Assembly: GCA_029940475.1 (NCBI GenBank)
Contig: JAPYUT010000023.1
Span: forward strand, 1-49,332
Length of the DNA stretch: 49,332 nucleotides
Reading direction: 5' to 3'
From: Verrucomicrobiales bacterium
GTDB taxonomy: Bacteria; Verrucomicrobiota; Verrucomicrobiia; Verrucomicrobiales; DEV007
The notes under the pieces are model-generated. The model ran no database searches. It saw nothing but the letters and a program-made list of their open reading frames with translations, and had not been told where the DNA came from. The first letter of the stretch is position 1. Every line of letters starts with the position of its first letter. Positions 32,197 through 41,972 of this stretch are shown here, piece after piece. A program made the position numbers and the translations under genes.

Positions 32197-33951
32197 ATGA
32201 AGTGGCTTTTGTTGTTGCCGGTTTGGGTGTTTTTCATCTGCTACGTCGTGTGGAAGTTGAGAGATGGCGGTGCCGGCAGCCCGGAGCCTCAGGTTTACAG
32301 GCATACAGATCCACAGGAGTTGGCAACTTCCCCTGCTGCGGCTAAAGGCGGGCAATTAATGGACAGGGCGCAACGGGTCAGTGGTGCGCAAATGGAAATT
32401 GTTGCAGCGAAACTGCGTGAGCAGGTCCAGTTGCTCCCGATTACTGTGGATGGTTGTGGCATGTCCCCGATCTGGCCGATCGGGGACATGGCTGATATTG
32501 TAACCGGTCTTGCGACTTGTTCCGGGTTTCCTTCATGGAGGTTATTTGAATCCGGTGAATTGTCATTTTATATCCCCAATGGCAAAGGCATGCGGGTGGA
32601 AGTGGTGGACGGTGGTGGCAGAATGCCGATGACAGGAGAGCTCTTTTACCGGAACGAAACTTCTCCCGACAGGTGGTATCGGATAGTGGGTGCTGATAAT
32701 ATTACGTGGGGCGCTCTAGCTGTTGATGGCGGGAGTTTATTTGATGACAGGGAGCGCTACCCGGTGGCGGAAACCTTTCACAGGACCATGGTGTGGGGAG
32801 GCGGAATCGCTAGGTTCTCACTGGATGCGGGAGGGCATGTTTGCCGTGCAGAGTGGCTGGGTGAGGGTAAGCGGGTCTCCCTGCTGGCATGGCAGCATGG
32901 CAGTATGCACCGGAATGCTTATCTTGCTTTAGCCGCCTCCATTGAACTTGGAGACATGTTGCGAAGACCGGAGTCAAAACTTCAGGGCATTGTTCGTTCG
33001 TTGACGCTAACGAACAGGCTGAGGATGGGTTTGCTTGAGCGTGGTATGCGACGTGAAGAAGTACAGAATGTGCTTGGGAAACCGATTGGGATTGCCGGTG
33101 ATCTTTGGCTCTATCATTCACCGCAACGCAATGGTGATCAATATTACAGGGTGGCATTCGGAAAAGATGGAACATTTCGTGGGCTGAAAAATGATTGGAT
33201 CGAGATTCGCAAAGATCCGCCAATCCGGGGAACCATTGAATGGTTGCTTGAGAAGACCGAGATCAGGGCGGGCAAGGCGGGAGGGATCGGCTATGACATA
33301 GGCGCGCTCAGTGACAAAGATGTTGTGTTTATCTTCGAGCAGGTAAGGCAGCGAATCCGCTCTGCGGGCGGTGAGCAGTGGACCGGGCTCTGCCGGGTGC
33401 TTGCCAACCTTGCTGACCTTGGGTTGCAGGACGAGGAGATCCTCCAGAGCCTTCGCGTCAGGTTTCTTGAAGATGCGATCCCGATTCGTCCTGCAATTGT
33501 GTTGTTGTGGAAATGGGACCCCGCCGGCGGCAGGAACCTTTTTGTGCAAAAAGCCAAGGACATGCTTGGGAGTTTGCGGTGGCAGTCCCCGGCACCGGGG
33601 TCGGTTGCCGGCAATGTTGGTGATCTGGGTGTGCTACTTGATTTCATTGGCGGCAGTCATTCCGCTTCCGGGCAATTGATTAAGGCCATGGCAGGGCATC
33701 CGCATATCGAAGTGAGAGTGATCGGGTTTTCATTCTGGCGATGGTTGCAAGGTACTGACCTGCGCATGGCTGCCCTTAAGGGGCTAATTGACACGAGTGA
33801 TCAGGTCAGGTTGTATTGCGCTGAGGCCTTGGCCTCAGGCTGTGCAATCCCAGCAGATAGCGCCTTCCTTCAAGAGCGTTTGGAGCAGGAGCATGTTACT
33901 GGAATACGCGAACACCTTACTGCAGCCATTATTGCCCTGCAGGAGCCCTGA
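32197..33951 (+). CDS. Exported protein with a BamE/SmpA-like module and HEAT-like end
   Basis: 584 residues, no clear named family. The N-terminus MKWLLLLPVWVFFICYVVWKL is a signal anchor. About 275-335 (LERGMRREEVQNVLGKPIG ... LWLYHSPQRNGDQYYRVAFGKDGTFRGL) resembles the SmpA/OmlA fold of outer-membrane assembly factor BamE: a helix with GM-x-x-x-EV and LGxP followed by beta strands. About 480-580 has HEAT-like helical repeats (FSFWRWLQGTDLRMAALKGLIDTSDQVRLYCAEALASG). Probably periplasmic. It follows the 369-aa membrane protein by 93 bp. A perfect 13-bp inverted repeat lies inside the gene at 32460-32490. Its stop is 9 bp from the converging isomerase gene. Confidence 0.72.
   Translation: MKWLLLLPVWVFFICYVVWKLRDGGAGSPEPQVYRHTDPQELATSPAAAKGGQLMDRAQRVSGAQMEIVAAKLREQVQLLPITVDGCGMSPIWPIGDMADIVTGLATCSGFPSWRLFESGELSFYIPNGKGMRVEVVDGGGRMPMTGELFYRNETSPDRWYRIVGADNITWGALAVDGGSLFDDRERYPVAETFHRTMVWGGGIARFSLDAGGHVCRAEWLGEGKRVSLLAWQHGSMHRNAYLALAASIELGDMLRRPESKLQGIVRSLTLTNRLRMGLLERGMRREEVQNVLGKPIGIAGDLWLYHSPQRNGDQYYRVAFGKDGTFRGLKNDWIEIRKDPPIRGTIEWLLEKTEIRAGKAGGIGYDIGALSDKDVVFIFEQVRQRIRSAGGEQWTGLCRVLANLADLGLQDEEILQSLRVRFLEDAIPIRPAIVLLWKWDPAGGRNLFVQKAKDMLGSLRWQSPAPGSVAGNVGDLGVLLDFIGGSHSASGQLIKAMAGHPHIEVRVIGFSFWRWLQGTDLRMAALKGLIDTSDQVRLYCAEALASGCAIPADSAFLQERLEQEHVTGIREHLTAAIIALQEP
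32460..32490. repeat. Perfect 13-bp inverted repeat inside a coding region
   Basis: CATGTCCCCGATC (32460-32472) and GATCGGGGACATG (32478-32490) are exact reverse complements with a 5-base spacer. It lies about 265 bases into the 584-aa gene and encodes residues of GMSPIWPIGDM. An RNA hairpin this stable within a reading frame is unusual; possible roles are translation pausing, a binding site, or chance. Confidence 0.9.
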
Positions 33952-33960
33952 AGAGGCGGA

Positions 33961-34869
33961 TCAGGAGGATTTCCCGATCAGTGAAGCCAACCTGCGCCCG
34001 TATTCGACATAGCTCGTGAACTGTTCCCTGGCTTTGGCCTGAGGGTGATTATCCTTTTCCGTTGTGTCGTGAAAGACCGTGGCGACATGAGGTTCAATGG
34101 ATATAAATCCGCAATAGTCGCTGTCTGAGAGATCAGCGAGAATTCGCTCCACCTGTCCCTGGCCTTCGCCCGGCATGGTGAAGGTGCATTGCGCTGTCTG
34201 TGTATCCCAATGGCCGTCCTTGATGTGGACGTGGGCTATGTGTGGCTTAAGCGCCTGATAGAATTCCCAGGCATCCTGCCTTGGATAGGGGCGGGGTTTT
34301 GAGCGATCCGGATTAAATACCGGGTTGCCCGAGTCGAATGCCCACTTCATATCGGGGATGGCTTCCTGCATCTGCAGGGCATGTGTTATGCTCATGCCCC
34401 CGTAATTCATGCAGTTTTCGTGTACCGGAATGATACCTGCAGCCTCAAAGCGCGTGATAATCTCTTTGGCGCGCCGTATTCGCTCCTCAAAGAGCTGCTC
34501 TTCGAGATCATTCTCCTTGCCCTCTTCAAGGATTGCATAGCTCATATACCGCACGATTTTGGCACCCAGCCTGTGCATGCGCTCGATGCAGCGCTGGATT
34601 TCAGCCTCAGTAATCTCAAAAGGATCAGCTATTGAATGAGCCCAGTTGCCTATGGTTGAACCAATGGAGCAGACTTGGATGCCGGCATCAGCAAATGCCG
34701 AAGCAGCTTGGTCAAAGGCCTGTTCAGGAATCTCGTGGATGCTGCCTTTATCAAACCCGTCGACCTGGACAAAGCGTGCCTCAATGTGCTGCCAGCCAAG
34801 TTCTTTGGTGGCAGCTATTTGGGTATCGACGTGATCGCCGGCTTCGTCGGCTATTCCGGTGAGGATCAT
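33961..34869 (-). CDS. Sugar phosphate isomerase/epimerase (xylose isomerase-like TIM barrel)
   Basis: 302 residues. Metal ligands typical of the AP_endonuc_2 barrel are E151 (VHENCMNYGG), D179 (WAFDSGNPV), H215 (AHVHIKDGHW) and E259 (ISIEPH). Members isomerise or epimerise sugars or inositols, often together with Gfo/Idh/MocA oxidoreductases, as here (35016-36188, same strand, 146-bp gap). The two may act in one sugar or cyclitol route; the substrate is not readable. It is the last gene of a long minus-strand series and is convergent with the 584-aa gene. Confidence 0.87.
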   Translation of the reverse strand: MILTGIADEAGDHVDTQIAATKELGWQHIEARFVQVDGFDKGSIHEIPEQAFDQAASAFADAGIQVCSIGSTIGNWAHSIADPFEITEAEIQRCIERMHRLGAKIVRYMSYAILEEGKENDLEEQLFEERIRRAKEIITRFEAAGIIPVHENCMNYGGMSITHALQMQEAIPDMKWAFDSGNPVFNPDRSKPRPYPRQDAWEFYQALKPHIAHVHIKDGHWDTQTAQCTFTMPGEGQGQVERILADLSDSDYCGFISIEPHVATVFHDTTEKDNHPQAKAREQFTSYVEYGRRLASLIGKSS

Positions 34870-35015
34870 TGCATGCTACCATGCTTGCGGGTTCTCTGCG
34901 TGCAAGTGTTCAGTTGAAGAGGCACATGCAGGGCCCCGGTCACTTGAGTGAGATTTAAGCGGCACAAGAGGAACTCTCCTGCACAGAAGGCAACCTGCGT
35001 TGAGATGGGAACAGG

Positions 35016-36188
35016 CTAGGTTTTGTTGGATTTTGCGAAATCATCCGCGGTGGCGGTCGCGGCAGCTTGAATGTCCTTTTTCCTGAACGTGGAGCTCTCT
35101 GCTTTGTCATTAAGGATCGCGGCGTATTCTTCAGCATCCATGGGCAGATTGATTGTCGCTGTCTTCCAGGCCGAGAGCAGTGCGGCGTTTGCCAGTTCAA
35201 CACTGTGAATGCCCTCAATGGCAGGGGAAATGAGTTCAGTTCCATTGCGGATTGCGTCGGCAAAATTCTGCAGGATTTCAATATGCTGCCCGCCGTGTCC
35301 TTCAATGGGGATTTCGATTTCGCTGGTTTCAGGCTTTGCAAAACCCGATTCCGCGTTGTCGCTGAAGATTGAGGCATCAGTTTCGTTGCGGACCCAGCGG
35401 ATCATTCCCTCCTCGACGGTGAGAATGCCGCGCTCGGCGATCACCTCGAGGCGATTGATTCCGGGGGCTTCTCCGGTGGAGGTGATGAAGGTGGCGTTTT
35501 TGCCATCGGCGTAACGCAAGTAGAGTGTGGCGTCATCCTCCACCTCGACCTGGTGATAACGCCCGAAATTGAGAAACCCGGTGACCTGCTCGGGCATCCC
35601 GAAGAGCCACTGCAACAGGTCGAGATTGTGCGGGCACTGGTTTAGCAATACACCGCCGCCTTCCCCTTTCCATGTGGCCCGCCAGCCACCCATGGCATAG
35701 TAATATTCGGTGCGGAACCAGTCGGTTACCGACCAGTGGATGCGTCGCACTTTTCCGGTTTCCCCGGCATCAATCATCTTCTTGAGGGTCTTGTAGTGCG
35801 GGTCTGTTCGCTGGTTGAACATTGCAGCAAATACCTTTTCGCGGCCGCTGGCATCATAGGCGTCAATTAATGCCTGGCAGTCGGCCTTGTGGACGGCGAG
35901 TGGCTTTTCCATGAGGACATGAAGGCCTGCCTGCAGTGCCTGCACGCCGATTTCCCGGTGTGAGGGGTGGGGAGTGCAGATGTGAATGGCATCGATCTTT
36001 GCGGAGGAGATCATGTCACCAACGTCTGTAAACTGGGCTTCCCCGTCACGTTTTTCAGGAAGACCCTGGGCAAGGTCACATACAGCACTGAGGTCGATAC
36101 CGGTGACCTTGGAATCAAGGATGTTCTGGCGGTGAGCCCGGCCCATGTTGCCAAGCCCGACGATACCGAGGCGGATATTTGCTTTCAT
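35016..36188 (-). CDS. Gfo/Idh/MocA-family oxidoreductase
   Basis: 390 residues. NAD(P)-binding Rossmann motif GLGNMG at 11-16, then [29 protein letters not shown] with the family E94-K95-P96, and a C-terminal alpha/beta substrate domain with [26 protein letters not shown]. Verrucomicrobiota carry many such paralogues for sugar and polysaccharide breakdown. Its ATG overlaps the topB stop by four bases (ATGA), suggesting translational coupling with a topoisomerase, an odd functional partner. The 146-bp gap to the isomerase gene contains only short imperfect palindromes. Confidence 0.92.
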   Translation of the reverse strand: MKANIRLGIVGLGNMGRAHRQNILDSKVTGIDLSAVCDLAQGLPEKRDGEAQFTDVGDMISSAKIDAIHICTPHPSHREIGVQALQAGLHVLMEKPLAVHKADCQALIDAYDASGREKVFAAMFNQRTDPHYKTLKKMIDAGETGKVRRIHWSVTDWFRTEYYYAMGGWRATWKGEGGGVLLNQCPHNLDLLQWLFGMPEQVTGFLNFGRYHQVEVEDDATLYLRYADGKNATFITSTGEAPGINRLEVIAERGILTVEEGMIRWVRNETDASIFSDNAESGFAKPETSEIEIPIEGHGGQHIEILQNFADAIRNGTELISPAIEGIHSVELANAALLSAWKTATINLPMDAEEYAAILNDKAESSTFRKKDIQAAATATADDFAKSNKT

Positions 36189-38833
36189 GAGGGTTGCGCG
36201 TTGGTATCGCTTTGTGCAACGGGGTGTGTTTCGTCTTCCTTGCTAACTTTGGCCGCAGTTATTTTCCCGCCAATTTTCTTTTTGGCGGTTTTCTTTTTGG
36301 CGGTTTTCTTCTTGGCCCGGGGAGGGAATTCCCAACCCAGTTTACCGCTTGTCTTGTCAAGCAACAGGTGCGCGTTGAAGGGCCTGCCCTTTTTTGAGAT
36401 AAAACCCTCAATCACCTCGGTCTTGCCTGCACTAAAGAGCTTGATCGCCTGTTCTTGTGGAATTTCTTTTTGCAGGATTGATTTTGCGATACGGGTGCCG
36501 CCTTTGTGTTTGTCCGGGGCCATTTCCGGGCAGATGTAGGCGCTTTCGGTTTGGTAAACTTTGGCTGTCGTGTTATCCGGCAACTCGATTTCGGTGAGCA
36601 GTTGTTCATTGCTGAGGTTATTGCTTTCCGCCTCGCGTTCCTCATCGCCCTCAAAGACAAATCCCGGTTTCCAACTTCCGCGCTTGCCCTGTTCAAGAGT
36701 AATTTCTGCACTGAAGGCCTGACCGAAACGGTTCTTGAAGTCCTCAAAGGGGCCGATACGTCCTTTTTCGAGGAGTTCCACTGCCTGCTCGGCAATCAGT
36801 TCGTGACTGGCAATGTGCTTGTGGAGCTTGAATTTACATTCCGGGTTCCGGCACGAGAAATTGCCATCGGTTTGTTTAAGGCCTTTTTCAATACAGTCAG
36901 GGCAGGTGGCTTCAATGTCAGGAAATACACGGTCCTCAAGTTGCCTGATCCTGTCGCCGGTTAAGGTGACAATTTTCTCGGTGAGTTCCCTGATCTCGCT
37001 CATGAAGCAATCACGGTTGAGTCGCCCCTGTTCCATTTCCTTCAACTTGAATTCCCACTCCCCTGTCATCTCGGGAGAGCGCAATGCATCAATGCCGATT
37101 TCATCGAGTAAATTAATGAGAGCAAGCCCCTTGTTGGAGACCACGAGGTCACGTTTTTGTTGCTCGTGCCGGAAGAGATACTTGTGGGCAATGAGTCCCT
37201 CAATGATGGCTGCGCGGGTGGCAGGTGTTCCAAGCCCGCGCTCACTCATGGCTTCACGCAGGGCCTCGTCATCGACGCGTTTGCCTGCTGTTTCCATTGC
37301 CGAAAGCAGGGTTGCTTCCGTGTAACGTGCCGGGGGCTTGGTTTCCTCCTCCTTGATTTCAATGGAGATTACATCCGCTCCTTCGCCGGTCTCTGTTGCC
37401 ACCAGGTCGTCTTTATCGGCGGCAAGGCCGGGCTTGCGACCGTAGACTTCCAGCCATCCGGGCTTTAGCAGGATTTTTCCGGTGGTAAGGAATGTGTTGT
37501 TGTCCACACGCGTGATGCGGCGTGTGTTTTCAAATTCTGCGGAAGGATAGAAAATGGCAATCAGGCGGCGGGTAACCATGTCATAAACCCTGCGCTCATC
37601 GTCCCTTAGTGCAGCTGTGGGCAATTTCCCGGTCGGAACAATGGCAAAGTGGTCGCTGATCTTGGCGTTATTGAAAATTCGCTTATTTGGCTTTAGCCAG
37701 TCTTTGGCGAGAACTTTGCCGGCGCCGGCAATGATCTCTTTGGCCAAAGCGGGTCCACTACTTGCCTTGCTGAAAGTTTTAAAGTGTTCCCTGACCGTGG
37801 ACATATAATCCTCAGGAAGGCAGCGCGAGTCGGTTCGAGGGTAGGTGAGTAACTTGTGACGATCGTAGAGGGCTTGTGCGATCTGCAGTGTGCGCCGCGC
37901 CGAGTAGCCGGTCTCGCGCTGCAGGGTGGTGAGGTCATAGAGTTGTGGTGGTGCCTGTTTTACCGGTTTTTTGGTTTCCTCAACAATGCCGGTTTTACCA
38001 TCACATCGTTCCCTGATTGTGTCGGCCTCGCCACGCTCCCAGATGCGTTCCGCCCGGGCCTGCTCATTGTCCTGATCTTTCTTGAAACCCTCCCTGAACC
38101 ACCGACCTGTATATTCACCGGCTTGAACCTTGAAATTGGCGTGGATCTCAAAGTATGACGTTTTTTCAAATGCCCGGATTTTGTTCTCGCGCTCGGCCAG
38201 GATTGCCAGGGTTGGTGTTTGAACACGTCCTGCGGTGGTAACGTTAAACCCACCGTGGCGGGAGTTAAATGCGGTGAGCGCCCGGGTACCGTTAAGGCCG
38301 ATTAGCCAGTCACTTTCCGAGCGGCAAAGGGCGGCATCTGCAAGAGGAAGCATCTGCTCATCATCGCGCAACTTACCGAAGGCCTCGATGATGGAGTTGT
38401 TGGTCATCGACTGCATCCACATCCGCTTGGTCGGCTTCTCAGAGTTCGCTATTTGCATGAGGTAGCGAAAAATGAGCTCCCCCTCACGACCTGCGTCACA
38501 GGCATTAATGACAACTTCGATATCCTTACGCTTTATCAGTTTCTGCAGGAGCTTGAGTCGGCTCTCGTTCCTTTCAATTGGCTGCAGTGTGAAATTCTCG
38601 GGAATGACCGGGAGGTGATTCATTCCCCAGGGAAGTTTCTTGCCATTCGGGCCGGCCGGCATTTGCAACTCAACAAGATGCCCGACTGCCGAGGCTACCA
38701 CTGCCGCATCGCTTTCAAAGTAGGTATTCCGGTCGCGTCCCTTTTTTTCAAAGGCACCAAGTTCATTGCGCAGGGCCTGGGCAAGATCGGTAGCAACGCT
38801 TGGTTTTTCGGCAATGATAAGTTTTTTGGACAT
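36185..38833 (-). CDS. topB: Type IA DNA topoisomerase (topoisomerase III-like)
   Basis: 882 residues, against about 650 for E. coli TopB. TOPRIM domain first ([17 protein letters not shown] ... [16 protein letters not shown]), then the ring-forming domains with the active-site tyrosine in [16 protein letters not shown] (about residue 330), and [13 protein letters not shown]. The C-terminus adds a zinc-ribbon-like CPDC...CRNPEC (about 640), repeated Toprim_CRPT-type modules, and a lysine-rich tail ([13 protein letters not shown]). It decatenates or relaxes DNA by single-strand passage. dprA precedes it by 38 bp; dprA-topoisomerase adjacency is frequent in bacteria. Stop overlaps the Gfo/Idh ATG. 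Confidence 0.94.
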   Translation of the reverse strand: MSKKLIIAEKPSVATDLAQALRNELGAFEKKGRDRNTYFESDAAVVASAVGHLVELQMPAGPNGKKLPWGMNHLPVIPENFTLQPIERNESRLKLLQKLIKRKDIEVVINACDAGREGELIFRYLMQIANSEKPTKRMWMQSMTNNSIIEAFGKLRDDEQMLPLADAALCRSESDWLIGLNGTRALTAFNSRHGGFNVTTAGRVQTPTLAILAERENKIRAFEKTSYFEIHANFKVQAGEYTGRWFREGFKKDQDNEQARAERIWERGEADTIRERCDGKTGIVEETKKPVKQAPPQLYDLTTLQRETGYSARRTLQIAQALYDRHKLLTYPRTDSRCLPEDYMSTVREHFKTFSKASSGPALAKEIIAGAGKVLAKDWLKPNKRIFNNAKISDHFAIVPTGKLPTAALRDDERRVYDMVTRRLIAIFYPSAEFENTRRITRVDNNTFLTTGKILLKPGWLEVYGRKPGLAADKDDLVATETGEGADVISIEIKEEETKPPARYTEATLLSAMETAGKRVDDEALREAMSERGLGTPATRAAIIEGLIAHKYLFRHEQQKRDLVVSNKGLALINLLDEIGIDALRSPEMTGEWEFKLKEMEQGRLNRDCFMSEIRELTEKIVTLTGDRIRQLEDRVFPDIEATCPDCIEKGLKQTDGNFSCRNPECKFKLHKHIASHELIAEQAVELLEKGRIGPFEDFKNRFGQAFSAEITLEQGKRGSWKPGFVFEGDEEREAESNNLSNEQLLTEIELPDNTTAKVYQTESAYICPEMAPDKHKGGTRIAKSILQKEIPQEQAIKLFSAGKTEVIEGFISKKGRPFNAHLLLDKTSGKLGWEFPPRAKKKTAKKKTAKKKIGGKITAAKVSKEDETHPVAQSDTNAQPS
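36274..36318 (-). repeat. 15-bp tandem repeat encoding the lysine tail of TopB
   Basis: Two identical 15-bp units (ttttctttttggcgg on plus) and a third variant unit encode the KKKTA repeats of the topoisomerase tail. Eukaryotic-histone-like lysine tails bind DNA. Copy number could vary in frame. Confidence 0.85.
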
Positions 38834-38871
38834 CCTGCGGCGGCGAACCTAGGACGGACTTGCGGCATTTT

Positions 38872-39969
38872 TCAAACGAGTTTCACGAAGTAATTGCCCG
38901 GCAACTGCTTGACGAGCTGTTTTATTTCCAGCTTGAGGAGGGTGGCAGAAACCTCTGGAACCCTCATGTTTACTTGGTTCGCGACCTCATCGATATGGGC
39001 CTGATCACCACCCAGGGCGGCGTAAATTATTTTTTCCGAATTTGTCAGTAACTCGGCCCTTGAGGTGCAGATTTCCGGATTTTTCCCGGGATCGGCAAAT
39101 TTATTGGGCATTTCCTCAATCACATCCCGGGCATCCATCACGAGCTTTGCCCCCTGTTGGATGAGACGGTTTGTCCCCTGTGATGTCGGACGGTCAATTT
39201 GTCCCGGGACGGCGTAGACATCGCGGTTGCTGTCGGAAGCCTGTCCGGCGGTGATAAGCGCACCGCTTCTTGCACCAGCTTCAATGACCACTGTTCCCCT
39301 TGCCCAACCCGCAACGATACGATTGCGTTGCGGGAATGAGTGTTTCTGTGGTGGAAAATCAACGGGGAATTCGGAAATTACCGCCCCGTTTTCTGAGATT
39401 TTTTCCGCGAGCGCCTGATTTTCGGGAGGGTATAGCTTACCGAGACCGCTGCCAATCACTGCTATTGTTCGCCCACCCGAGGCGAGTGCCCCTTCATGAG
39501 CTGCGGAGTCGATGCCCCTTGCCAGGCCGCTTATCACACACAGGCCGGCATGAGCGAGCTGGAAACCGAATTTCCGGGCGGTTTGTTTGCCGTAGTGGGT
39601 GGCCTGTCGTGAGCCAACGATGCTGATTGCCTCGGAGTCTGATTTTTCCAAGTGACCCCATACATAAAGAGCAATCGGTGGATCATAGATTTCCCTTAGC
39701 AGGGAAGGATAGTTATCGTCCTCAGGAGTGATGACGTTGATTGCTCTGGATTGGATTTTGTCAAGTTCCGCCTGTAGATCGATCAGGTTACGCCAGTTTA
39801 CAATTGTCCCCGCTGTTTCTTTACCGATGCCCCTGACCTCCCTAAGATCTTTGGCGCCGGCTGAAAGAATGGTTTCGGCACGGCCGAAATGTTGCAGAAG
39901 CCTGCGAACCCGCGCTGGTCCTGTGTTTGGAAGCAGGTTTAGAGCGATGTAAGCCTGCTTGGAGTCCAT
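38872..39969 (-). CDS. dprA: DNA-processing protein DprA
   Basis: 365 residues. N-terminal helix-hairpin-helix region (PNTGPARVRRLLQHFG ... VRGIGKETAGTI), central Rossmann-like DprA core (IVGSRQATHYGKQTARKFGFQLA, SGLARGIDSAAHEGAL, RNRIVAGWARGTVVIEAG, GALITAGQA, YAVPGQIDRPTSQGTNRLIQQGA), and a C-terminal winged-helix module (about 305-365). It loads RecA on incoming single-stranded DNA during natural transformation. No other competence gene is in the window. Lies 8 bp after aroB and 38 bp before topB. Confidence 0.96.
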   Translation of the reverse strand: MDSKQAYIALNLLPNTGPARVRRLLQHFGRAETILSAGAKDLREVRGIGKETAGTIVNWRNLIDLQAELDKIQSRAINVITPEDDNYPSLLREIYDPPIALYVWGHLEKSDSEAISIVGSRQATHYGKQTARKFGFQLAHAGLCVISGLARGIDSAAHEGALASGGRTIAVIGSGLGKLYPPENQALAEKISENGAVISEFPVDFPPQKHSFPQRNRIVAGWARGTVVIEAGARSGALITAGQASDSNRDVYAVPGQIDRPTSQGTNRLIQQGAKLVMDARDVIEEMPNKFADPGKNPEICTSRAELLTNSEKIIYAALGGDQAHIDEVANQVNMRVPEVSATLLKLEIKQLVKQLPGNYFVKLV

Positions 39970-39977
39970 TTTAAGCG

Positions 39978-41060
39978 TTAATGTAAACTGCGGATTGCTT
40001 TGCTGATGTCGGACTCGGTGATGTCATTGCGCAGTTCCGCGCGTCCAAGCTCCGGAACTACGACGAACCGGATTCGGCCATTATTGAATTTTTTATCAGT
40101 TTTCATCAATTTCATCAGCATTCCTGTATCCATTTGCGGGCTGAGTGAGGTCGGCAACCCAAACTTCTCCAGGGCGAACCTGATTCGTTCGGCCTGGGCG
40201 GAAGGCAACCCGGCAGCAGAACAGGAGAGATGTCCCGCGGCAATCAGTCCTAGGCTGATGGCCTCGCCATGGAGCAACTTGCCATAGCCACTGGCGGCTT
40301 CAATGGCATGGCCTATTGTATGGCCGTAGTTGAGGTGAGCACGAGTGCCGGTAATTTCCTTTTCATCCTCTTCGACAATGCGGGCCTTGATTGCGACATT
40401 ACGGGCAATCATTGAAGTTAGGGCTTTCCTGCCATCAATTGCCATGATGTCATCCAGCATTTCCGCATCACGAATGGCAGCGTGCTTAATGACCTCGGCA
40501 AATCCCTCGTTGAACTCGCGCTCGGGAAGTGATTGCAGCGTGGCTGTGTCGGCGAGCACCAGGCGCGGTTGATGAAAGCAACCGATAAGATTCTTGCCTT
40601 CAGGGGTATTGACCCCGGTTTTTCCGCCTACCGAGCTGTCAACCTGGGCAACGATGGTGGTCGGTACCTGAACAAAGGGAATACCACGATAAAAGATTGC
40701 CGCAACAAAACCGGCAAGGTCGCCTACTACGCCACCGCCAAGGGCAATAATAAAGCTGTGGCGGTCATGCCCGTCAGCAATCATCCGGCGGCAGATTTTC
40801 TCCGCACATGCCATGGATTTACTGGCCTCACCGGCATCCACGTTGACGGGATTCGGTGAGATGCCGCAAGATCGCAGGGAGTCGCACAGGGAATCACTGT
40901 AGAGGGGGGCCACGTTGCTGTCGGATATGACAGCACATCGTTCACCAATATTAAGGGATGCGATACGCTCTCCGCAGGTGGATAATATTCCATTGCCGAT
41001 GACCGTATCGTATTGGCGCGCGGGCAATGCAACCCGGATGGTCCGTGTTGGTTCAGGCAT
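39978..41060 (-). CDS. aroB: 3-dehydroquinate synthase
   Basis: 360 residues. NAD-binding GGGVVGDLAGFVAAIFYRG, VPTTIVAQVDSSVGGKTGVN, FNEGFAEVIKHA with the zinc-ligand glutamate, LNYGHTIGHAIEAA with zinc-ligand histidine, and LLHGEAISLGL are all intact. It cyclises DAHP to 3-dehydroquinate, step two of the shikimate pathway; aroE is at 23302-24243, far away, so the pathway is scattered. Its ATG overlaps the miaA stop by 8 bp, and dprA follows after 8 bp. Confidence 0.97.
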   Translation of the reverse strand: MPEPTRTIRVALPARQYDTVIGNGILSTCGERIASLNIGERCAVISDSNVAPLYSDSLCDSLRSCGISPNPVNVDAGEASKSMACAEKICRRMIADGHDRHSFIIALGGGVVGDLAGFVAAIFYRGIPFVQVPTTIVAQVDSSVGGKTGVNTPEGKNLIGCFHQPRLVLADTATLQSLPEREFNEGFAEVIKHAAIRDAEMLDDIMAIDGRKALTSMIARNVAIKARIVEEDEKEITGTRAHLNYGHTIGHAIEAASGYGKLLHGEAISLGLIAAGHLSCSAAGLPSAQAERIRFALEKFGLPTSLSPQMDTGMLMKLMKTDKKFNNGRIRFVVVPELGRAELRNDITESDISKAIRSLH

Positions 41061-41958
41061 TTCCCAGTCGGGGGTGGAGTGAGAGAATTCGCATGATCAC
41101 TGAATCTGTATCCTCAGTCTGCTTGAGGCAAACCTTTTGAAAGCCGCTCTCCTTCTTGAACCAGGTGAGTTGCCGCTTCGCGTAGCGACGGCTGGCCTGT
41201 CTGATTGAGTCAATACATTGTTCAAGGGTCATCTCGCCGGCAAGATGCTTCTTGATTTCGCTAATGCCAATAGCCCGCGCTGCAGTTGTGGATAGTTTTT
41301 GTGGCAGTTGTCTGATTTCCTCGGTTAATCCTTTGCCTATCATTTCTGCTGTACGCTTGTTAATGCGGGCGTAGAGTTCCTCTCTGTCCCGGGTGATCAT
41401 GATGCCGTCAAAATCGGGAGAAGCGTTGTTCCACCCGACCTTAACCTCAGACATTGGGCGACCGGACAGGGTGATGATTTCCACTGCGCGGGTGACGTAG
41501 CGCCGGTTGAGCAGATTGACCTGCTCTGCAGCATCCTGGTCCAGCTGACGGAGGCGGTTTACCAATTGGCTGAGGCTAAGGGTATCAAGCTGTTTCCTTA
41601 ACGCGGCATCAGCAGCTGGCAGGTCGCAAAGTCCATGGGTCAGGCTTTTCATGTAGAGGCCGCTGCCGCCGACCACAACAGGACAATGGCCACGCTTCAT
41701 GATTGAGCTGATGACCGGTTCTGCCAGTGCGGCGTAGCTGGCAGCGTTGCACTCTTCGGCGGCGTCAAGTTCACCGTACAGGTGGTGTGGAGCAAGACGA
41801 CGATCCTCTTCAGTGGGCGCTGCGGTTACGATTTCAAGTTTCCGGTAGAGTTGGCAGGCGTCAGCGTTGACAACCTCGCCGCCAATGCGAGCGGCGAGAG
41901 TTGCCGCTATGGCACTTTTTCCTGAACCGGTGGGTCCTGCGATGTAGAGCGGGCGCAT
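41053..41958 (-). CDS. miaA: tRNA dimethylallyltransferase
   Basis: 301 residues. P-loop GPTGSGKS at 8-15, then NADACQLYRKLEIVTAAPT, VVVGGSGLYMKSLTHGL, and the C-terminal YAKRQLTWFKKE. It adds an isopentenyl group to A37 of tRNAs that read UNN codons. Begins 14 bp after the RRM gene and overlaps aroB by 8 bp; a tightly packed operon. hfq, a frequent neighbour elsewhere, is absent. The usual DSMQxYR motif reads DACQLYR here. Confidence 0.95.
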   Translation of the reverse strand: MRPLYIAGPTGSGKSAIAATLAARIGGEVVNADACQLYRKLEIVTAAPTEEDRRLAPHHLYGELDAAEECNAASYAALAEPVISSIMKRGHCPVVVGGSGLYMKSLTHGLCDLPAADAALRKQLDTLSLSQLVNRLRQLDQDAAEQVNLLNRRYVTRAVEIITLSGRPMSEVKVGWNNASPDFDGIMITRDREELYARINKRTAEMIGKGLTEEIRQLPQKLSTTAARAIGISEIKKHLAGEMTLEQCIDSIRQASRRYAKRQLTWFKKESGFQKVCLKQTEDTDSVIMRILSLHPRLGNA

Positions 41959-41972
41959 CGCCTCGCTGAGGA

